Below are positions 44,945-55,860 of a DNA stretch of 64,000 bases, piece by piece. How positions within the stretch are numbered: position 1 is the stretch's first letter; each line of letters begins with the position of its first letter. The DNA is taken from the NCBI GenBank assembly GCA_026018925.1, contig JAKSZU010000009.1, positions 38,647,194 to 38,711,193 on the forward strand. Direction: 5' to 3'. This DNA comes from Tupaia tana. Lineage: Eukaryota; Chordata; Mammalia; Scandentia; Tupaiidae. The position numbers and the translations under genes were made by a program. The notes beneath the pieces were generated by a model. That model ran no database searches, was not told where the DNA came from, and saw nothing but the letters and a program-made list of their open reading frames with translations.

Positions 44945-45193
44945 TTCTTTTTTTTCTTTTCTTTTTATTGTGAGAGAGAGAGAGAGGAAAAAAAAATGCA
45001 TCCCTAGTGGGATGTGATCATCTTGCAATCCTTTCCCTCCATTTCTCCTTCCTGCCAGGATTTGAGTATGTATATACATACGTGCTTTCAATCTTTTTCA
45101 AGCCTCTTGGGCCAGACTTTCAACCACAGTCGTCCACATGGGATATGGCAACCTATGTACAGGCCTTAACCACTGTGTTAAAGGGCTGGGCTA
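44945..45193 (-). mobile_element. SINE-O copy
   Basis: 'attgtgagagagagagagagg', 'tgtgatcatcttgcaatcc' and 'gtatgtatatacatacgtgc' are present and the head remnant is 'aaagggctgggct'. A CT-rich tract lies upstream at 44850-44945. Confidence 0.75.
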
Positions 45194-45890
45194 TAACTCC
45201 TCTCCTACTCCTTCTCTCCTTGCCTCTCTCTTTTTTTCCTGTCTTTCACTTCATAATATATCATGGAAGTCACTCCTTAGCAGAAAGGAAATCCTTTATT
45301 TAGATTTCAGTCTCTGCAGAGCACTCTATTATGTATATGCATAATATGGTGGTTTAGTCAATCAATAACTTATTAATGGAATTTGTGTGATATTCACTTT
45401 CTGATGTTACAAATAATGCTGTAATGAATAACCCTATGAATACATATTCATATATTTGGCAATGCATTTGGGGGCTCTTAGAAGTGATATTTCTGTTTTA
45501 ATAGAAAGATGTATACATAATTTTGCCAGATATTGTCAAATTCTTCTTCATGTGGTTTGTACCATTATAAATCAATATGAGTAATACATGAGAGTGGCAA
45601 TTTCACTAAGACATTGTAAAATTTTTGGATTTTTGTCAAGTTTTAAAGTAAAAATGATATCTAAAGATACTTTTAGTTTGCATTTATTTTATTGTTATCA
45701 AGGTTGAACTTTTAAAAATATGTTTTAGGAATTTTTGTACTTATTTCCCTGCCATATTATTTCTACTTTGTTTATGATTGTTTTTTTGTGCAAGACTTTC
45801 TTTTTATTTTTATATTTTTCAGTATTTCATTGCTTTGGGATTTTTATTAATAGCAAAGAATTCCCCACTTCCAGATCATACTGAAATTTG

Positions 45891-46142
45891 CCATTTTTTT
45901 TTTAGAGAGATTTTTGCTATAGAGTGCATGAACAAGACAGAGAGACAGAGAGACAGAAAGTGAGAAATCACCCCCAGGGGGGTTGGCCACGCCATAATCC
46001 CTTCTCATCCATTCGCTTCAGGGTCTTGGCCATGTACACATATGTACCAGGCATGAGTCTTAATCCTCCAGGTCCAGGACTCAAACAGTGGTCAGCTATG
46101 TGAAAGTCCAAGGACAAAACCGTTATGCCATCTGCTGGTCCC
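45891..46142 (-). mobile_element. SINE-L copy
   Basis: Runs from 'agagagatttttgctatagagtgc' to 'catctgctggtccc'. The segment 'cgctcgccag' is missing. Confidence 0.9.
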
Positions 46143-46760
46143 TTGCCGATGTTTTATTCTTATAGGTTTTCATTTTTAGAATTAGATATCATATCCATTT
46201 GGAATTTATCTTGGTTTAAAGTTTGAAAAGATGGATCCAATTCTATTATTTTCCATGTGCTTATCCAGTTGCCCCCACATCAGATATTAAAAATTTTCCT
46301 TTTTCACACTGTTTACTAGCCTTAGCATATAATATATTTCCTTATGCCTTAGGTCTCCTTCTTGATGTTCTCTTTTGCTTAGTTTGTTTCCAGTAGAGAG
46401 AGTATAATATGTTTCATGTTTTGGTATGGCTGGCCACTTTTTGCCACACCCCCCACTTCTCATCTTTCCTTTTATCAACTTTTCTGTATACATTTGCTTG
46501 TTTATTTTTCTAAATGAAATATCCGAATACTTGTCTCACAAGCAATAATACCTAATGGTAATTTTATTGAGAGCATATCAATTTATATGTTAACTTGGGA
46601 AGAATTAATGCCTTTATATTGCAGTCATCAAATTTTTTAAGTTTACTTGTGTTTTCATATTTGTTTTATAGATTTCCACATAGATGAATAAATCTTATGA
46701 TTTATGTACATATTATCAAATTTATGATAAAGAATATTTTATTATAAGTAGGGTCTTTTT

Positions 46761-47028
46761 TTTTTTTTTTTTTGGAGAGGTTTTTCGCTATAGGGCGCGT
46801 GCGCTCACCAGACAGACAGAGAGAGACATAGAGACAGAAAGCGAGAAATCACCCCCCAGGGGGGGATGGTCACGCCGCAATCCCTTCTCCTCCATTCTCC
46901 TCTCGGGATCTTGGGCACGCACGCACACGCGCCCGGCGTGAGTTGTAAGCCACCGGGTCCGAGACACGAACCGCGGTCAACTACGTGGGAGTCCAGCGAC
47001 ATAGCCATTATGCTAACTGCTGGTTCCC
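46761..47028 (-). mobile_element. SINE-L copy, near-consensus reference
   Basis: Perfect 18-bp TSD (tataagtagggtcttttt) at 46743-46760 and 47029-47046, and dense CpGs. In sense order it has 'gggaaccagcagttagcataatgg' (A box area), 'gttcgtgtctcgg' (B box area), 'gccgggcgcgtgtgcgtgc', a purine-rich 'gagaggagaatggaggag', a C6/G6 hairpin, a CT stretch, 'gagcgcacgcgccctatagcg' and the A tail. RNA polymerase III transcription from the tRNA-like head is expected by analogy with other tRNA SINEs. Confidence 0.97.
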
Positions 47029-47082
47029 TATAAGTAGGGTCTTTTTCATAGTTTATTTTATTATATTTTATTTTATTCTAAG

Positions 47083-47338
47083 ACAAGATCTGACTGTTGT
47101 AATCTTCTTGCCTCAACCTCCTGAGGAGCTAGGCACCTAGATAGTCTTGTTATGTTACCCAGGCCAATCTCAAGCTCAAGATCTGCTCAGCTACTTGGGT
47201 TGCTCCTATTACAGGTATATAGTACCAAGCATGACTTTTAGATAGGACCAGGAATTGAACTCAGCCTCCCGCGTGGTTCTAGCCTACAGAGCACAACATC
47301 TTAGCAGTGCATGCCACCACAGCTGGGTCTCTCTATTA
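47083..47338 (-). mobile_element. Composite SINE: tRNA-like head plus 7SL (Alu-like) body
   Basis: The + strand 47090-47210 contains 'tcttgcctcaacctcctgagg', 'tgttatgttacccaggcc' and 'attacaggtatatagtacc', the antisense of an Alu/7SL left arm. 47248-47338 reads on the minus strand as a tRNA-like module starting 'gacccagctgtggtgg' with B box 'gagttcaattcc'. Such tRNA-7SL composites are known in Euarchontoglires, for example tree shrews. Diverged, single copy here. Confidence 0.7.
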
Positions 47339-48084
47339 CATTTTCTATCTGATTGGCTTTATAGATGAAGCCCATTGTGTTTGGTATGCTAATTTTCCCA
47401 TATATTACTATTTTACTAAGCTGCTTTACTATTTATAACATTTTCCATTGGTTTTCAAGTGTAGAATCATATCATCTACAAACAGAGTTTTATTTTTTCC
47501 TTCCCTTTCTTTACTTATTTTCTTCCTTTTTAAAAAATGTTAGCTGTAGGGCATGTGCCCTTGTTGAAGAAAGACAGAGAGAGACAGGGAGGATAGGGAA
47601 TATAAGAAATCATTCCCCTGGGGAGGGGGCGTGAGGGGTGACCACACCCACAATTCCTTCTCCATTCCCCTCTGAGACTTTGGGTGTGGGAAATCACTGA
47701 TGCTCATCAATTGAGAAATATACTGGATTGGGGATTGATGCTTCTATGTATGAAGGTATCCATTGATTCCTATTTAATTTAATGTTTGTAAAAATTAATG
47801 GATGCTGAATTTAGTGAACTAGCTTTTTGGCATCTCATAAAGATGATAACGTACTTTTCTTAGTTCTATTAATATGATAATTATGTTCATTTTCTCATAT
47901 TGAGCTACCATTGCAGTCTCAAATAAACTCCAATTAGGTATGCGATCTCAAATGTTATTTTTTAAAGTGTTGCTAGATTTGTTTGCTGATATTTTATCTA
48001 AGATTTTTGTATCAAATATTTATAATGCAAACAGATTGTAGTTTTCATTTGGATAACGTTACACTTCCCATATAAAACAAATTT

Positions 48085-48338
48085 GAGGGACCAGCAGTTG
48101 GCGTAATGGCTATGTCGCTGGATTTCCATGTAGCCGACCGCTGTTCGAGTCCGGGACCTGGTGGCTTAAACTCATGCTGGTCATGTGTGCGTGCCCAGGA
48201 TCCTGAGAGGAAAATGGAGGAGAAAGGATTGTGGCATGGCCACCCCCCCACGGGGGGTGACTTCTCGCTTTCTCTCTCTCTCTCTCTTTCTGTCGAGCAC
48301 GCACACCCTATAGCAAAAACCTCTCAAAAAAAAAAATT
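48085..48338 (+). mobile_element. SINE-L copy
   Basis: Head gggaccagcagttggcgtaatgg with B box-like 'gctgttcgagtcc'. About 10 bases are lost in the alternating segment ('catgctggtcatgtgtgcg'). It ends 'cctatagcaaaaacctctc'. Confidence 0.94.
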
Positions 48339-48717
48339 GAAAATTATCTTTATATTTATTTGCTCTGTAACAGTTTTAGAAGCATTAGGATTAGTATACT
48401 TTTAAAGATTTTGCAGAATTCTCCTGAAAAGTCATATAGGTCTAGTACCTTTTGCAAGTGAATTCATTACAACGGTCTCTATTTTTCTATGGAAAATGAT
48501 CTGTGTGCAAATTTTATTTTGACCATGCTCCATTATTGTAAACTATATTTGTTACGGGTTGATTTATTTTCCTAGGTTTTAACATGGAATTGCATAATTT
48601 GGGCAAATAAGTCTCATTTAAAACAACTGATAGCTATTTTCCATTTATCATTTCTGATTATGTTCATTTATGGTTTTTTTCCCCCTTTTTATCAGGTTAC
48701 CTAATGATTTATAAGTT

Positions 48718-48971
48718 TAGGTTTTTTTATTTTGAGAGAGATATTTTTGCTATAGGGTGTATGTACTTGCCAGAGAGACAGAAAGACAGAAAGCAAGAAA
48801 TCACCCTTCAGGGGGAATGGCCATGCCACAATCCCTTCTCCTCCTTTCTCCTCTCTGGATTTTGGGTACACATGCACATGTGCCCATTGTGTTTTAAGTT
48901 GCCAGGGTCAGGACTCGAATACAGTCAACCACATGGAATACAGCACCTAAACCACATTACCTGCGGGTCCC
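48718..48971 (-). mobile_element. SINE-L copy with imperfect TSD
   Basis: gatttataagttt on the left and aatttatgagttt on the right. Body 'agggggaatggccatgcc'; the head ends 'ttacctgcgggtccc'. Confidence 0.9.
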
Positions 48972-49487
48972 AATTTATGAGTTTTTCATCTTTTTCCCGA
49001 TGAACCAGCTCACTTATTTAATTATTTGTGACTTTTACAATTTCATATCTTCTAACTCATTAATATATGATTATATAATTTTCTTATTTTTTCTTTTGAT
49101 TTTAGTTTTTTAGGAACTTTTTTGAGTAATTCATTTATTTTTATTTTTCAATTTTGTTGGCATAAGTTATTCATACTTTTCCTATAATAGTTGCTTTTTC
49201 TATGTTCTATCATTCTTATTTACATGAAATTCTCCAATTTTTCTTTCATATTTCTATTTTAACCTAAGAGTTGCTTATAAGCATGTTTTAAAATTTTGGG
49301 GTACAAATTTTTTTATTATTTTGCTATTAATCTCTAGTTTTATCACACTGTATAAATTTGCATACAATATTTCCATTTTTTGGGAATTATTGAGATTTTC
49401 ATTGTACCCTAATATGCAATCAGTTTTCACATTTTTTTTTTCCAAATGAGAGAGAAAGAAAGCAGGAGGAAGATATAAAGACATATT

Positions 49488-49660
49488 TTTGACAGGGTCT
49501 TATGATATTCCTGCCCCAGCCTCCATCATCTAGGATCACAGGCACATACCACTGTACCTGGCCTGTTCAGGCTGGGCTGGTAACAAAATCTGAGCCACCC
49601 ATACAGCCTCAACCACTACCCAGTGGCACTCTTCTGCTTATGCCACTTAGGTTGGGCATC
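49488..49660 (-). mobile_element. Second 7SL-related SINE remnant
   Basis: 'tgacagggtcttatgat', 'cctgccccagcctcc' and 'aggatcacaggcacatacc' read as an antisense Alu-like arm. The following 'gttcaggctgggctggtaac' and 'gcctcaaccactacc' could be a worn tRNA-like head. Confidence 0.55.
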
Positions 49661-49702
49661 ACAAATATTGTATGAGCCCTAAGAAAAAAAAGATATATTC
49701 TT

Positions 49703-49958
49703 GGGACCAGCAGATGGGGTAATGGCTATGTTGCTGGAAGCCCGTGCCATCAACTGTGGTTCAAGTCCCGACCCTGTGGCTTAAACTCACACCAGGCACG
49801 TGTGTGTCTGTGCCCAAGATCACGAGAGGAGAATGGAGGACAAGGGATTGTGGCGTGGCCATCCCCCCGGGGGGTGATTTCTCACTTTCTCTCTCTTGCT
49901 CTCTCTGTCTTTCTGGCGAGTGCATGTGCCCTATAACAAAAACCTATCTTAAAAAAAA
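49703..49958 (+). mobile_element. SINE-L copy with imperfect TSD
   Basis: agatatattctt at 49691-49702 and agatacattct at 49959-49969. Head gggaccagcagatggggtaatgg; B box ggttcaagtcc intact. Confidence 0.94.
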
Positions 49959-50238
49959 GATACATTCTGTATAATCTTAGGTAACAGAGATAATACTTAC
50001 ATAATATTTGATTATGTTGTTTATAACTTCTATATATTATACTTTCTAAATTTTTGTCTACTTTATGTGTATTGAATATAAACATATTAAGATCTATTAT
50101 TCAGTTGTTTATGTTTATTTCTCTTCATACCAATTGTAGTTCCTGTTTATAAAAGGTTTGCTTTAATATTGGGTACAGAGATATTAATAACACATCATTT
50201 TTAATTGTAGACTTAGTGATTTAAAGTGTTTGCCTTTT

Positions 50239-50504
50239 GGGACCAGCAGTTGGCATAATGGCTATGTCGCTGGCTGGACTCCCATGTAGTCCACCGTGGT
50301 TTGAGCCCAGACCGGGTGGTTTAAAACTCACACTGGGCACATGTGCGTGTGTGCCCAAGATCCCAAGAGGATAATGGAGGAGAAGGGATTGCAGCATGGC
50401 TATTCCCCCTAGGGGTGATTTCTCGCTTTCTGTCTCTGTGTCTCTCTTTCTTTCTGGTGAGCGCATGCCCCCTATACTAAAAACCACTCCAAAGGAAAAA
50501 AAAA
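50239..50504 (+). mobile_element. SINE-L copy with 15-bp TSD
   Basis: aagtgtttgcct(t/c)tt at 50224-50238 and 50505-50519. Head gggaccagcagttggcataatgg with a 4-base 'gctg' duplication at 'gctggctggact'. Confidence 0.95.
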
Positions 50505-50660
50505 AAGTGTTTGCCTCTTGTTTTTTAGTCTGAATTCTGCCTTGTTTGATACCAAGCATCTGACTCTTGCTCTCTTTTTATTAGCTTTTGTTTGATATGT
50601 CAATGAATATCCTTTATTTTTCACTTTTTGCATTTAATTATATTAGATGTGCCTCTGTAT

Positions 50661-51029
50661 AAAGGTTTGGTTTTGCTTATTTAGTCTAAATTTTTATACG
50701 ATTATTCATAAAAACTATATATTAAAGGCCTTGATAGCATAGGAGTAGAGAGAGTAATGGTAGATATTAGATGTTGGATGGGGATAGGTGGGAGGAATTG
50801 GGAGAAATTGGTTAAAAGACACAGGAGTACATGCAACCAACTGGAATAGGTTTTGGAACTGTGTACCATAGTAGAGTAATGAATGTCGATGGCAAAATAA
50901 GATAGACTTGCAAAAACCAGTAGAGCAATTGTAGATCAGGATTTTCATTGGTTTTGGGTCAAATATATATTTTTTCCCAAGTGCTACCATTTTCTATAAA
51001 GTGCTTTTTAGATTATTACCCTTTTCTTT
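50661..51029. other. No gene recognised
   Basis: Purine-rich text near 50740-50830 may be a plus-strand L1 3' end. Nothing firm. Confidence 0.35.
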
Positions 51030-51565
51030 TTCTTACCATTTTTTAATTTTTTTTTGCTATAGGGCATGTGCACTTGCCAGACAGAGAGAGACAGAGAGAT
51101 AGAAAGTGAGAAATCACCCCCCCGGGGGGATGGCCATGCTGCAATCCCTTCTCCTTCATTCTCCTCTCGGGATCTTGGGTACGTATGCACACGCGCCCAG
51201 CGTGAGTATTAAGCCACCGGGTCCGGGACGCAAACCGTGGTCGACTACGTGGGAGTCCAGCGACATAGCCATTATGCTAACTACTGGTCCCTTCTTACCA
51301 TATTTTTGTACTGGGCTTAACCACCTTCCTTTTCTTTTGCTCATGCTTAAGTAACATGGAGTTTCTTTTTCTTTTCTTCTCTTCTTCTTCTTTTTTTAAA
51401 AATTGCCACAGAGTATGTGTGCTTGCCCAAAAGAGATGGAAGGACAGAGAGATAGAAAGAGAGACAGAGCAATCAGCCCCCACTGAGGTGTGGCCATATT
51501 GCAACTCCCTCCCCATCCTGTAAGGATTTGGGAGATGCATGCACATGCACCCGGAGTATTTTTCT
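51003..51565. repeat. Local duplication, copy 1
   Basis: Without the SINE-L at 51040-51291, this aligns with 55553-55860. Shared words are 'agattattacccttttc', 'cttttgctcatgcttaagtaacatgg' and the first two thirds of one SINE-O. Confidence 0.75.
51040..51291 (-). mobile_element. SINE-L copy with short TSD
   Basis: ttcttaccat at 51030-51039 and 51292-51301. CpGs are retained ('cacgcgcccagcgtgag'). The head ends 'aactactggtccc'. It is absent from the duplicate at 55.6 kb. Confidence 0.95.
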
Positions 51566-51645
51566 AGTTGCCAGGACTTGGACTCAAACCCTGGCCAGCC
51601 CTGTGAGATCTGGATGCCTTAACCACTAGGCTACAGGGTCAGTCC
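51387..51645 (-). mobile_element. SINE-O copy
   Basis: 'attgccacagagtatgtgtgc', 'gaggtgtggccatattgc', 'gatgcatgcacatgcaccc' and head remnant 'ctacagggtcagtcc'. Confidence 0.82.
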
Positions 51646-52461
51646 TCGATTTCCTGAACTTTCAAGTTGTACAATAGGATCTCAGGATGGCCTTGAATAG
51701 CTTTCCTAGTTCCTTCCCCTAGGAATTTCTCTTATTTGTATTGTAAAGTAATGAAAATACACCCTCTCACTGCATGCACATGTTTAATGCTATGCTTTGC
51801 CAATTCCTCTCATTCTTTCCCTCACTACTCTCTGAATTTTCTTTCTCCAAGGTTCCTACCTCAATACTTTAATCTTCTACTCCTAGTAGTTTCTTTTTAG
51901 TACAAGGCTACAATCTTCCGGGAAAGTACTTCCATTGCGCATTGCCAAACCTTGAGGGATCAGCACACCCTTGCACCCTTCATAGTTTCTTTATATCCTT
52001 TGGCAAGTTGGGAAGTGCACAGTCCTTCTCAGTTTCAACTGTTATTCTTAAAGTCGACTTCAGACTGCACCATTTAGAGTAGAGAAGCTTCCTTCTGAGA
52101 ATAAACATTTTTTGGTGATTTCTGTGTTTCCCAGATTTGAGTATTGCCAAATGTTGCCTTTCCAACACAGCTTCTTACTTATTACACACAATTGCTATTC
52201 CTCCAGGGATCTTGCTGCTCTAAATGATTTGGCCACACTCATTCATATTCTGGGCTTTCAGATGATGATATTTTATAACCTGGATTAACTTTCTATGGAT
52301 TTCTAAGTCATAAGCCTATTTGTTGTGTGCGTGTGTATCAGGAAAATTTTTCAGACAGAAAATTACATAGCCACTACTGCCTCTACCACTGCCACCATCT
52401 TGAGACATCCTGCCTGGTGATAATATTCATGATAATTTTGGATCAATGTGACTTTTTATCT
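51646..52461. other. No gene recognised
   Basis: Unassigned, less AT-rich than average. 'cactactgcctctaccactgccaccatcttgag' near 52370 resembles a 5' UTR start context, but no coding frame follows. Confidence 0.35.
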
Positions 52462-52477
52462 GAGAAATCCTAGGAAG

Positions 52478-52739
52478 GGGACCAGCAGTTAGCATAATGG
52501 CTATGTCGCTGGACTCCCATGTAGTCGACGGTGGTTCAAGTCCCGGACCCGGTGGCTTAAACTCATGCCGGGTGCGTGTGCGTGCGTGCCCAAGATCCCA
52601 AGAGGAGAATGGAGGAGAAGGGATTGCTGCATTGCCATCCCCCCGGGGGGTGATTTCTCGCTTTCTGTCTCTCTGTCTCTCTCTGTCTTTCTGGTGAGCG
52701 GACACACCCTATAGCAAAAACCTCTCTTAAAAAATAAAA
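52478..52739 (+). mobile_element. SINE-L copy with 15-bp TSD
   Basis: agaaatccta/gggaag at 52463-52477 and 52740-52754. Head ggggaccagcagttagcataatgg; body 'gccgggtgcgtgtgcgtgcg'. Confidence 0.96.
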
Positions 52740-52754
52740 AGAAATCCTGGGAAG

Positions 52755-53559
52755 CCTGGTTTGAAAGACTGTGTGTCCACAAATGTGTGCTTGATTCTGA
52801 TAGACAACCTAGTTTACTACCAACCAAGGATTAAAGTGGAATAATTTCTCAGCTTAGATTTTTCTGAATCATGAAGCTATTATAAATTTAAACTATAAAA
52901 CTAAATATAGCCAGGCCTGTTAAGTTACTCTTCTCAGGACCTTTTATCTACTCAGAGCTAAGCCTATTTTCCCCCTGTTGCTTTCCTTTGCCAGCAGGTG
53001 GATGTTTTCCCCCCAATCTACTCATTCATTGAGTTATTTCAGCTTTTGGGGGTGAGGAGGTCCTGTCCCAGCTCCCTACCCTGTATTGACTAACCCAAGG
53101 ATACATCACCTATATCTAAGTGACAGATTATCAAAATACACACCTCTTAGTTAGAGATTGGCAAATACTTCCAGGGCTCTAGTAGTTTTAGCTTCAGTGT
53201 ATCATTTTTTTTTTCCCCCAGCACTCTCTCCAGTTGAAATCCCTGGGATTTTTCTCTATTTTTCTAAGAACTCAGCTCTGTGATCATTTGAAAAGACATT
53301 TATAAGATGTTATCTATCACTTCTGAATCTGAGGATTGCTGAGGTGTATGTCTAACTATATAGGTAAGAATCTCGTTACTGATCGTTATTCACATCACAA
53401 TTCCACCAGACCAATTTATACCCCCATTACGCTGACTTTAGTAATTAGGAGATCCTTATTTCTCCCTATTTCATCCTCTAGTCTTTTGTATGCTGCATTT
53501 TATCCTACAAACTAATGTGTGATTTTTATGAATCACTGTAGTAATCATATCTTTCTAAA
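52755..53559. other. No gene recognised
   Basis: Free of SINEs. A CTCF-like word ccagcaggtgga lies at about 52993. No ORF of note. Confidence 0.4.
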
Positions 53560-53824
53560 AATGTAATTGGATGCCTATTGCCTACAGATATTTTGGTCTG
53601 ATATTCAAAATTATATACTATCTGGCTCTAAAGATCCTTGCTCTTTAGTCTCTCTACTTTCTTTGTATTCTTTGGAATCCAACAAGCTAAATTGTTTGCA
53701 GTCTCCAACGTATAAAAGACTTTATGCCAATGTAATTTTGTTCATACTGTTTTTTCTGCTCAAAATGCCCCTTCCTATATTCTAATGTCTCTAAATCCCT
53801 TTGAGAGTGCCAATGTGATATGGT

Positions 53825-54050
53825 CCCTCAATAGGATCAGAGTGAAACAGACATGAGTTCATTTTCCATGTCTGCTACTTCCTAGGTGTGTGGTCTCAAT
53901 CTTTATTTTCTTATCTGTGGAACAGGGAGGACATTTTCTCTAGTTACATGTGATAATTGCTGTGACTGTGAATTTAAAAATGTATTTATAAATGTGAAAG
54001 TATTCTGTAAACTGGAAAATGCTATAAATGTATAAGTACTACTTGCTTTT
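53825..54050 (+). mobile_element. MIR
   Basis: 'ctgctacttcctaggtgtgtgg', 'ctttattttcttatctgtggaacagggagg' and 'gataattgctgtgactgtg' match MIR core and 3' order. Confidence 0.72.
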
Positions 54051-54057
54051 GCTTTGC

Positions 54058-54330
54058 ATTACTTTTTTTTTCCTTTTTTTTTTTGGCTAGAAAATGCGTA
54101 CTTTGTTAGAGACAGACAGAGAAGGGAGAGGAGAAGGAAGTATCCCCATGAGGAATGGTCATGCTGAAATCATTTCTCCTCCATTTCTCCATCCTGTTGG
54201 AATTTGGGGCATTCAAGCCCATGTGCCTGGCATGTTTCTGAAGCTGCTGGGTCTCAGACTCAAACGGTGAAGTTGGCCACGTGGGAATGTGAAATATAGC
54301 TGCCTTATCCAGCCTGCCATGAAGCCAGCC
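54058..54330 (-). mobile_element. SINE-O copy
   Basis: 'ggctagaaaatgcgtactttg', 'atggtcatgctgaaatc' and 'gcccatgtgcctggc' are present. The head remnant 'gccatgaagccagcc' lies directly before the paired SINE-L site. Confidence 0.78.
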
Positions 54331-54346
54331 AGCATTACTCATTCTT

Positions 54347-54643
54347 TTTTTTGGAGAGTGTTTTTTTTTTTTTGTTTTTTTTTTTTGTTTTTTTTTTTTG
54401 TTTTTTTGCTATAGGGCTTGTGCGCTCACCAGAAAGACAGAGACAGAGAGACAGAAAACAAGAAATCGCCCCCCAGGGGGAATGGCCACAGAGCAATCCC
54501 TTCTCCTCTATTCTCCTCTCGGGATCTTGGGCACGCATGCACACACACCGGCGTGAGTTTAAGCCACTGGGTCCGGGACTCGAACCACAGTCAGCTACAT
54601 GGGAGTCCAGCGACATAGCTATTAGACCATCTGCTGGCCCCAT
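54347..54643 (-). mobile_element. SINE-L copy, first of a pair
   Basis: Flanked by cattactcattctt at 54333-54346 and 54644-54657. The T tail is periodic: about 12 T then G, three times (54353-54407). The head ends 'catctgctggcccc'. Confidence 0.95.
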
Positions 54644-54657
54644 CATTACTCATTCTT

Positions 54658-54916
54658 TTTTTTTTCTTTATTTTTTGAGAGGTTTTTGCTATAGGGCATG
54701 TGCACTCTCCAGAAAGAGAGACAGAGAGATAGAAAGTGAGAAATCACCCCCCAGGGGGGATGGCCACACCACAATTCCTTCTCCTCCATTCTCCTCTCGG
54801 GATCTTGGGCACGCACGCACATGCACCCGGCGTGAGTTTAAGCCACCAGGTCCGGGACTCAAACCGCGGTCGACTATGTGGGCGACATAGCCATTACGCC
54901 AACTGCTGGTCCCCAT
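54658..54916 (-). mobile_element. SINE-L copy, second of a pair
   Basis: Flanked by cattactcattctt at 54644-54657 and cattactcattcct at 54917-54930. Eight bases are missing at 'gtgggcgacatag' (lacks 'agtccagc'). Confidence 0.95.
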
Positions 54917-55227
54917 CATTACTCATTCCTTAAGGCCAAGTTCAAATGGCATGTTCTTCCTGAAACTTGATCTTATTCTTAGCAAATACAGTGAACACTT
55001 TATCAGTACTTACTACATTTTACTTTGTATTGATAATTGTCTTTAGCTCTTACATGATCTGTTAGACTTCCCAAGGATAGGAACCATGTCTGAATGCTCT
55101 TGTACAACTTCTTGAACAGTGTAGGTTCACAATAAATATTGTTTGAAATACTGAATTCTCAAATACAGCAATTAAAGCTATGTCTACAATGTGCCTGCAA
55201 TTTAATATGATTTGATAAATCATTTCT

Positions 55228-55289
55228 TTTTTAAAAATTATTTTATTCAATTTCATTTATTCATTCATTCATTTATTTTAATTTGACCA

Positions 55290-55358
<69 letters not shown>

Positions 55359-55453
55359 GTGAGAAAGCAAACCACCAGGGCCAGGACTCAAACCATAGTC
55401 AGCCATGTGGGAATGTCAAGCACTTTAACCACCACACCACTTGCCAGTCCTCC
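55228..55453 (-). mobile_element. SINE-S copy with 16-bp TSD
   Basis: ttgataaatcatttct at 55212-55227 and 55454-55469. (CA)n at 55291-55326 and (GA)n sit in the CT-stretch position. Confidence 0.94.
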
Positions 55454-55552
55454 TTGATAAATCATTTCTATATTAATTTTATTTACAAGTATTAAATTCC
55501 TTTTTAAAAGTAACCTCCATTTCTCAATTTTTTAAAAGAATTTGTGAGCAAC

Positions 55553-55860
55553 TTTCTTTCTGGTCTGATTATTATCCTTTTTCTTTTCTTATCATATCTT
55601 TGTATTAGACTCAATCATTTTCCTTTTCATTTGCTCATGCTTAAGTAACATGGGGCTTCTTGTACTTTCTTTTTTCTTTTTCCTTTTTATTGTCAGAGGG
55701 CATGCATAATTGCCAGAGAGAGATGGAGGGACAGAGAGAAAGAGAATGAGAGAGAGAAAAAAGTCGTCCTCCCCCGTGAGGCGTGGTCACATTGGAATCC
55801 CTTCCCCATTTCTCCATCCTGTCAGATGCATGCACATGCACCCAGAGTATTATTTAAGCA
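55553..55860. repeat. Local duplication, copy 2
   Basis: Aligns with 51003-51565 minus its SINE, including 'tgctcatgcttaagtaacatgg' and a truncated SINE-O. It diverges after 'cacccagagtatt'. Confidence 0.75.
55663..55860 (-). mobile_element. SINE-O, missing head
   Basis: 'attgtcagagggcatgcataattgcc', 'gaggcgtggtcacattgg' and 'tgcatgcacatgcaccc' end abruptly where the copy at 51.5 kb continues into its head. Confidence 0.78.

Larger units (their letters stand above)
43740..50660 (-). mobile_element. Old L1 remnants, many interruptions
   Basis: Antisense L1 text recurs between SINEs. Examples are 'aatgctgtaatgaataacc' near 45420, 'tccatgtgcttatccagttgc' near 46255 and 'tttgctgatattttatctaag' near 47980. 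Several elements are probably present and individual ends are unclear. Confidence 0.65.
53560..55165 (+). mobile_element. L2 3' fragment, split by MIR and SINEs
   Basis: 53700-53820 ('ttgttcatactgttttttctgctcaaaatgcc') and 54931-55165 ('ggccaagttcaaatgg', 'tgttagacttcccaaggatagg', 'cacaataaatattgtttgaa') follow L2 3' order. Confidence 0.7.

Noticed and set aside
44511-45017. 168-codon ORF
   Set aside because: SINE-L followed by a low-complexity CT-rich tract and SINE-O; composition explains it.
54351-54890. 179-codon ORF, the longest plus-strand frame in its area
   Set aside because: It is a read-through of two antisense SINE-L copies; the same peptide pattern recurs at most SINE-L copies in the window.
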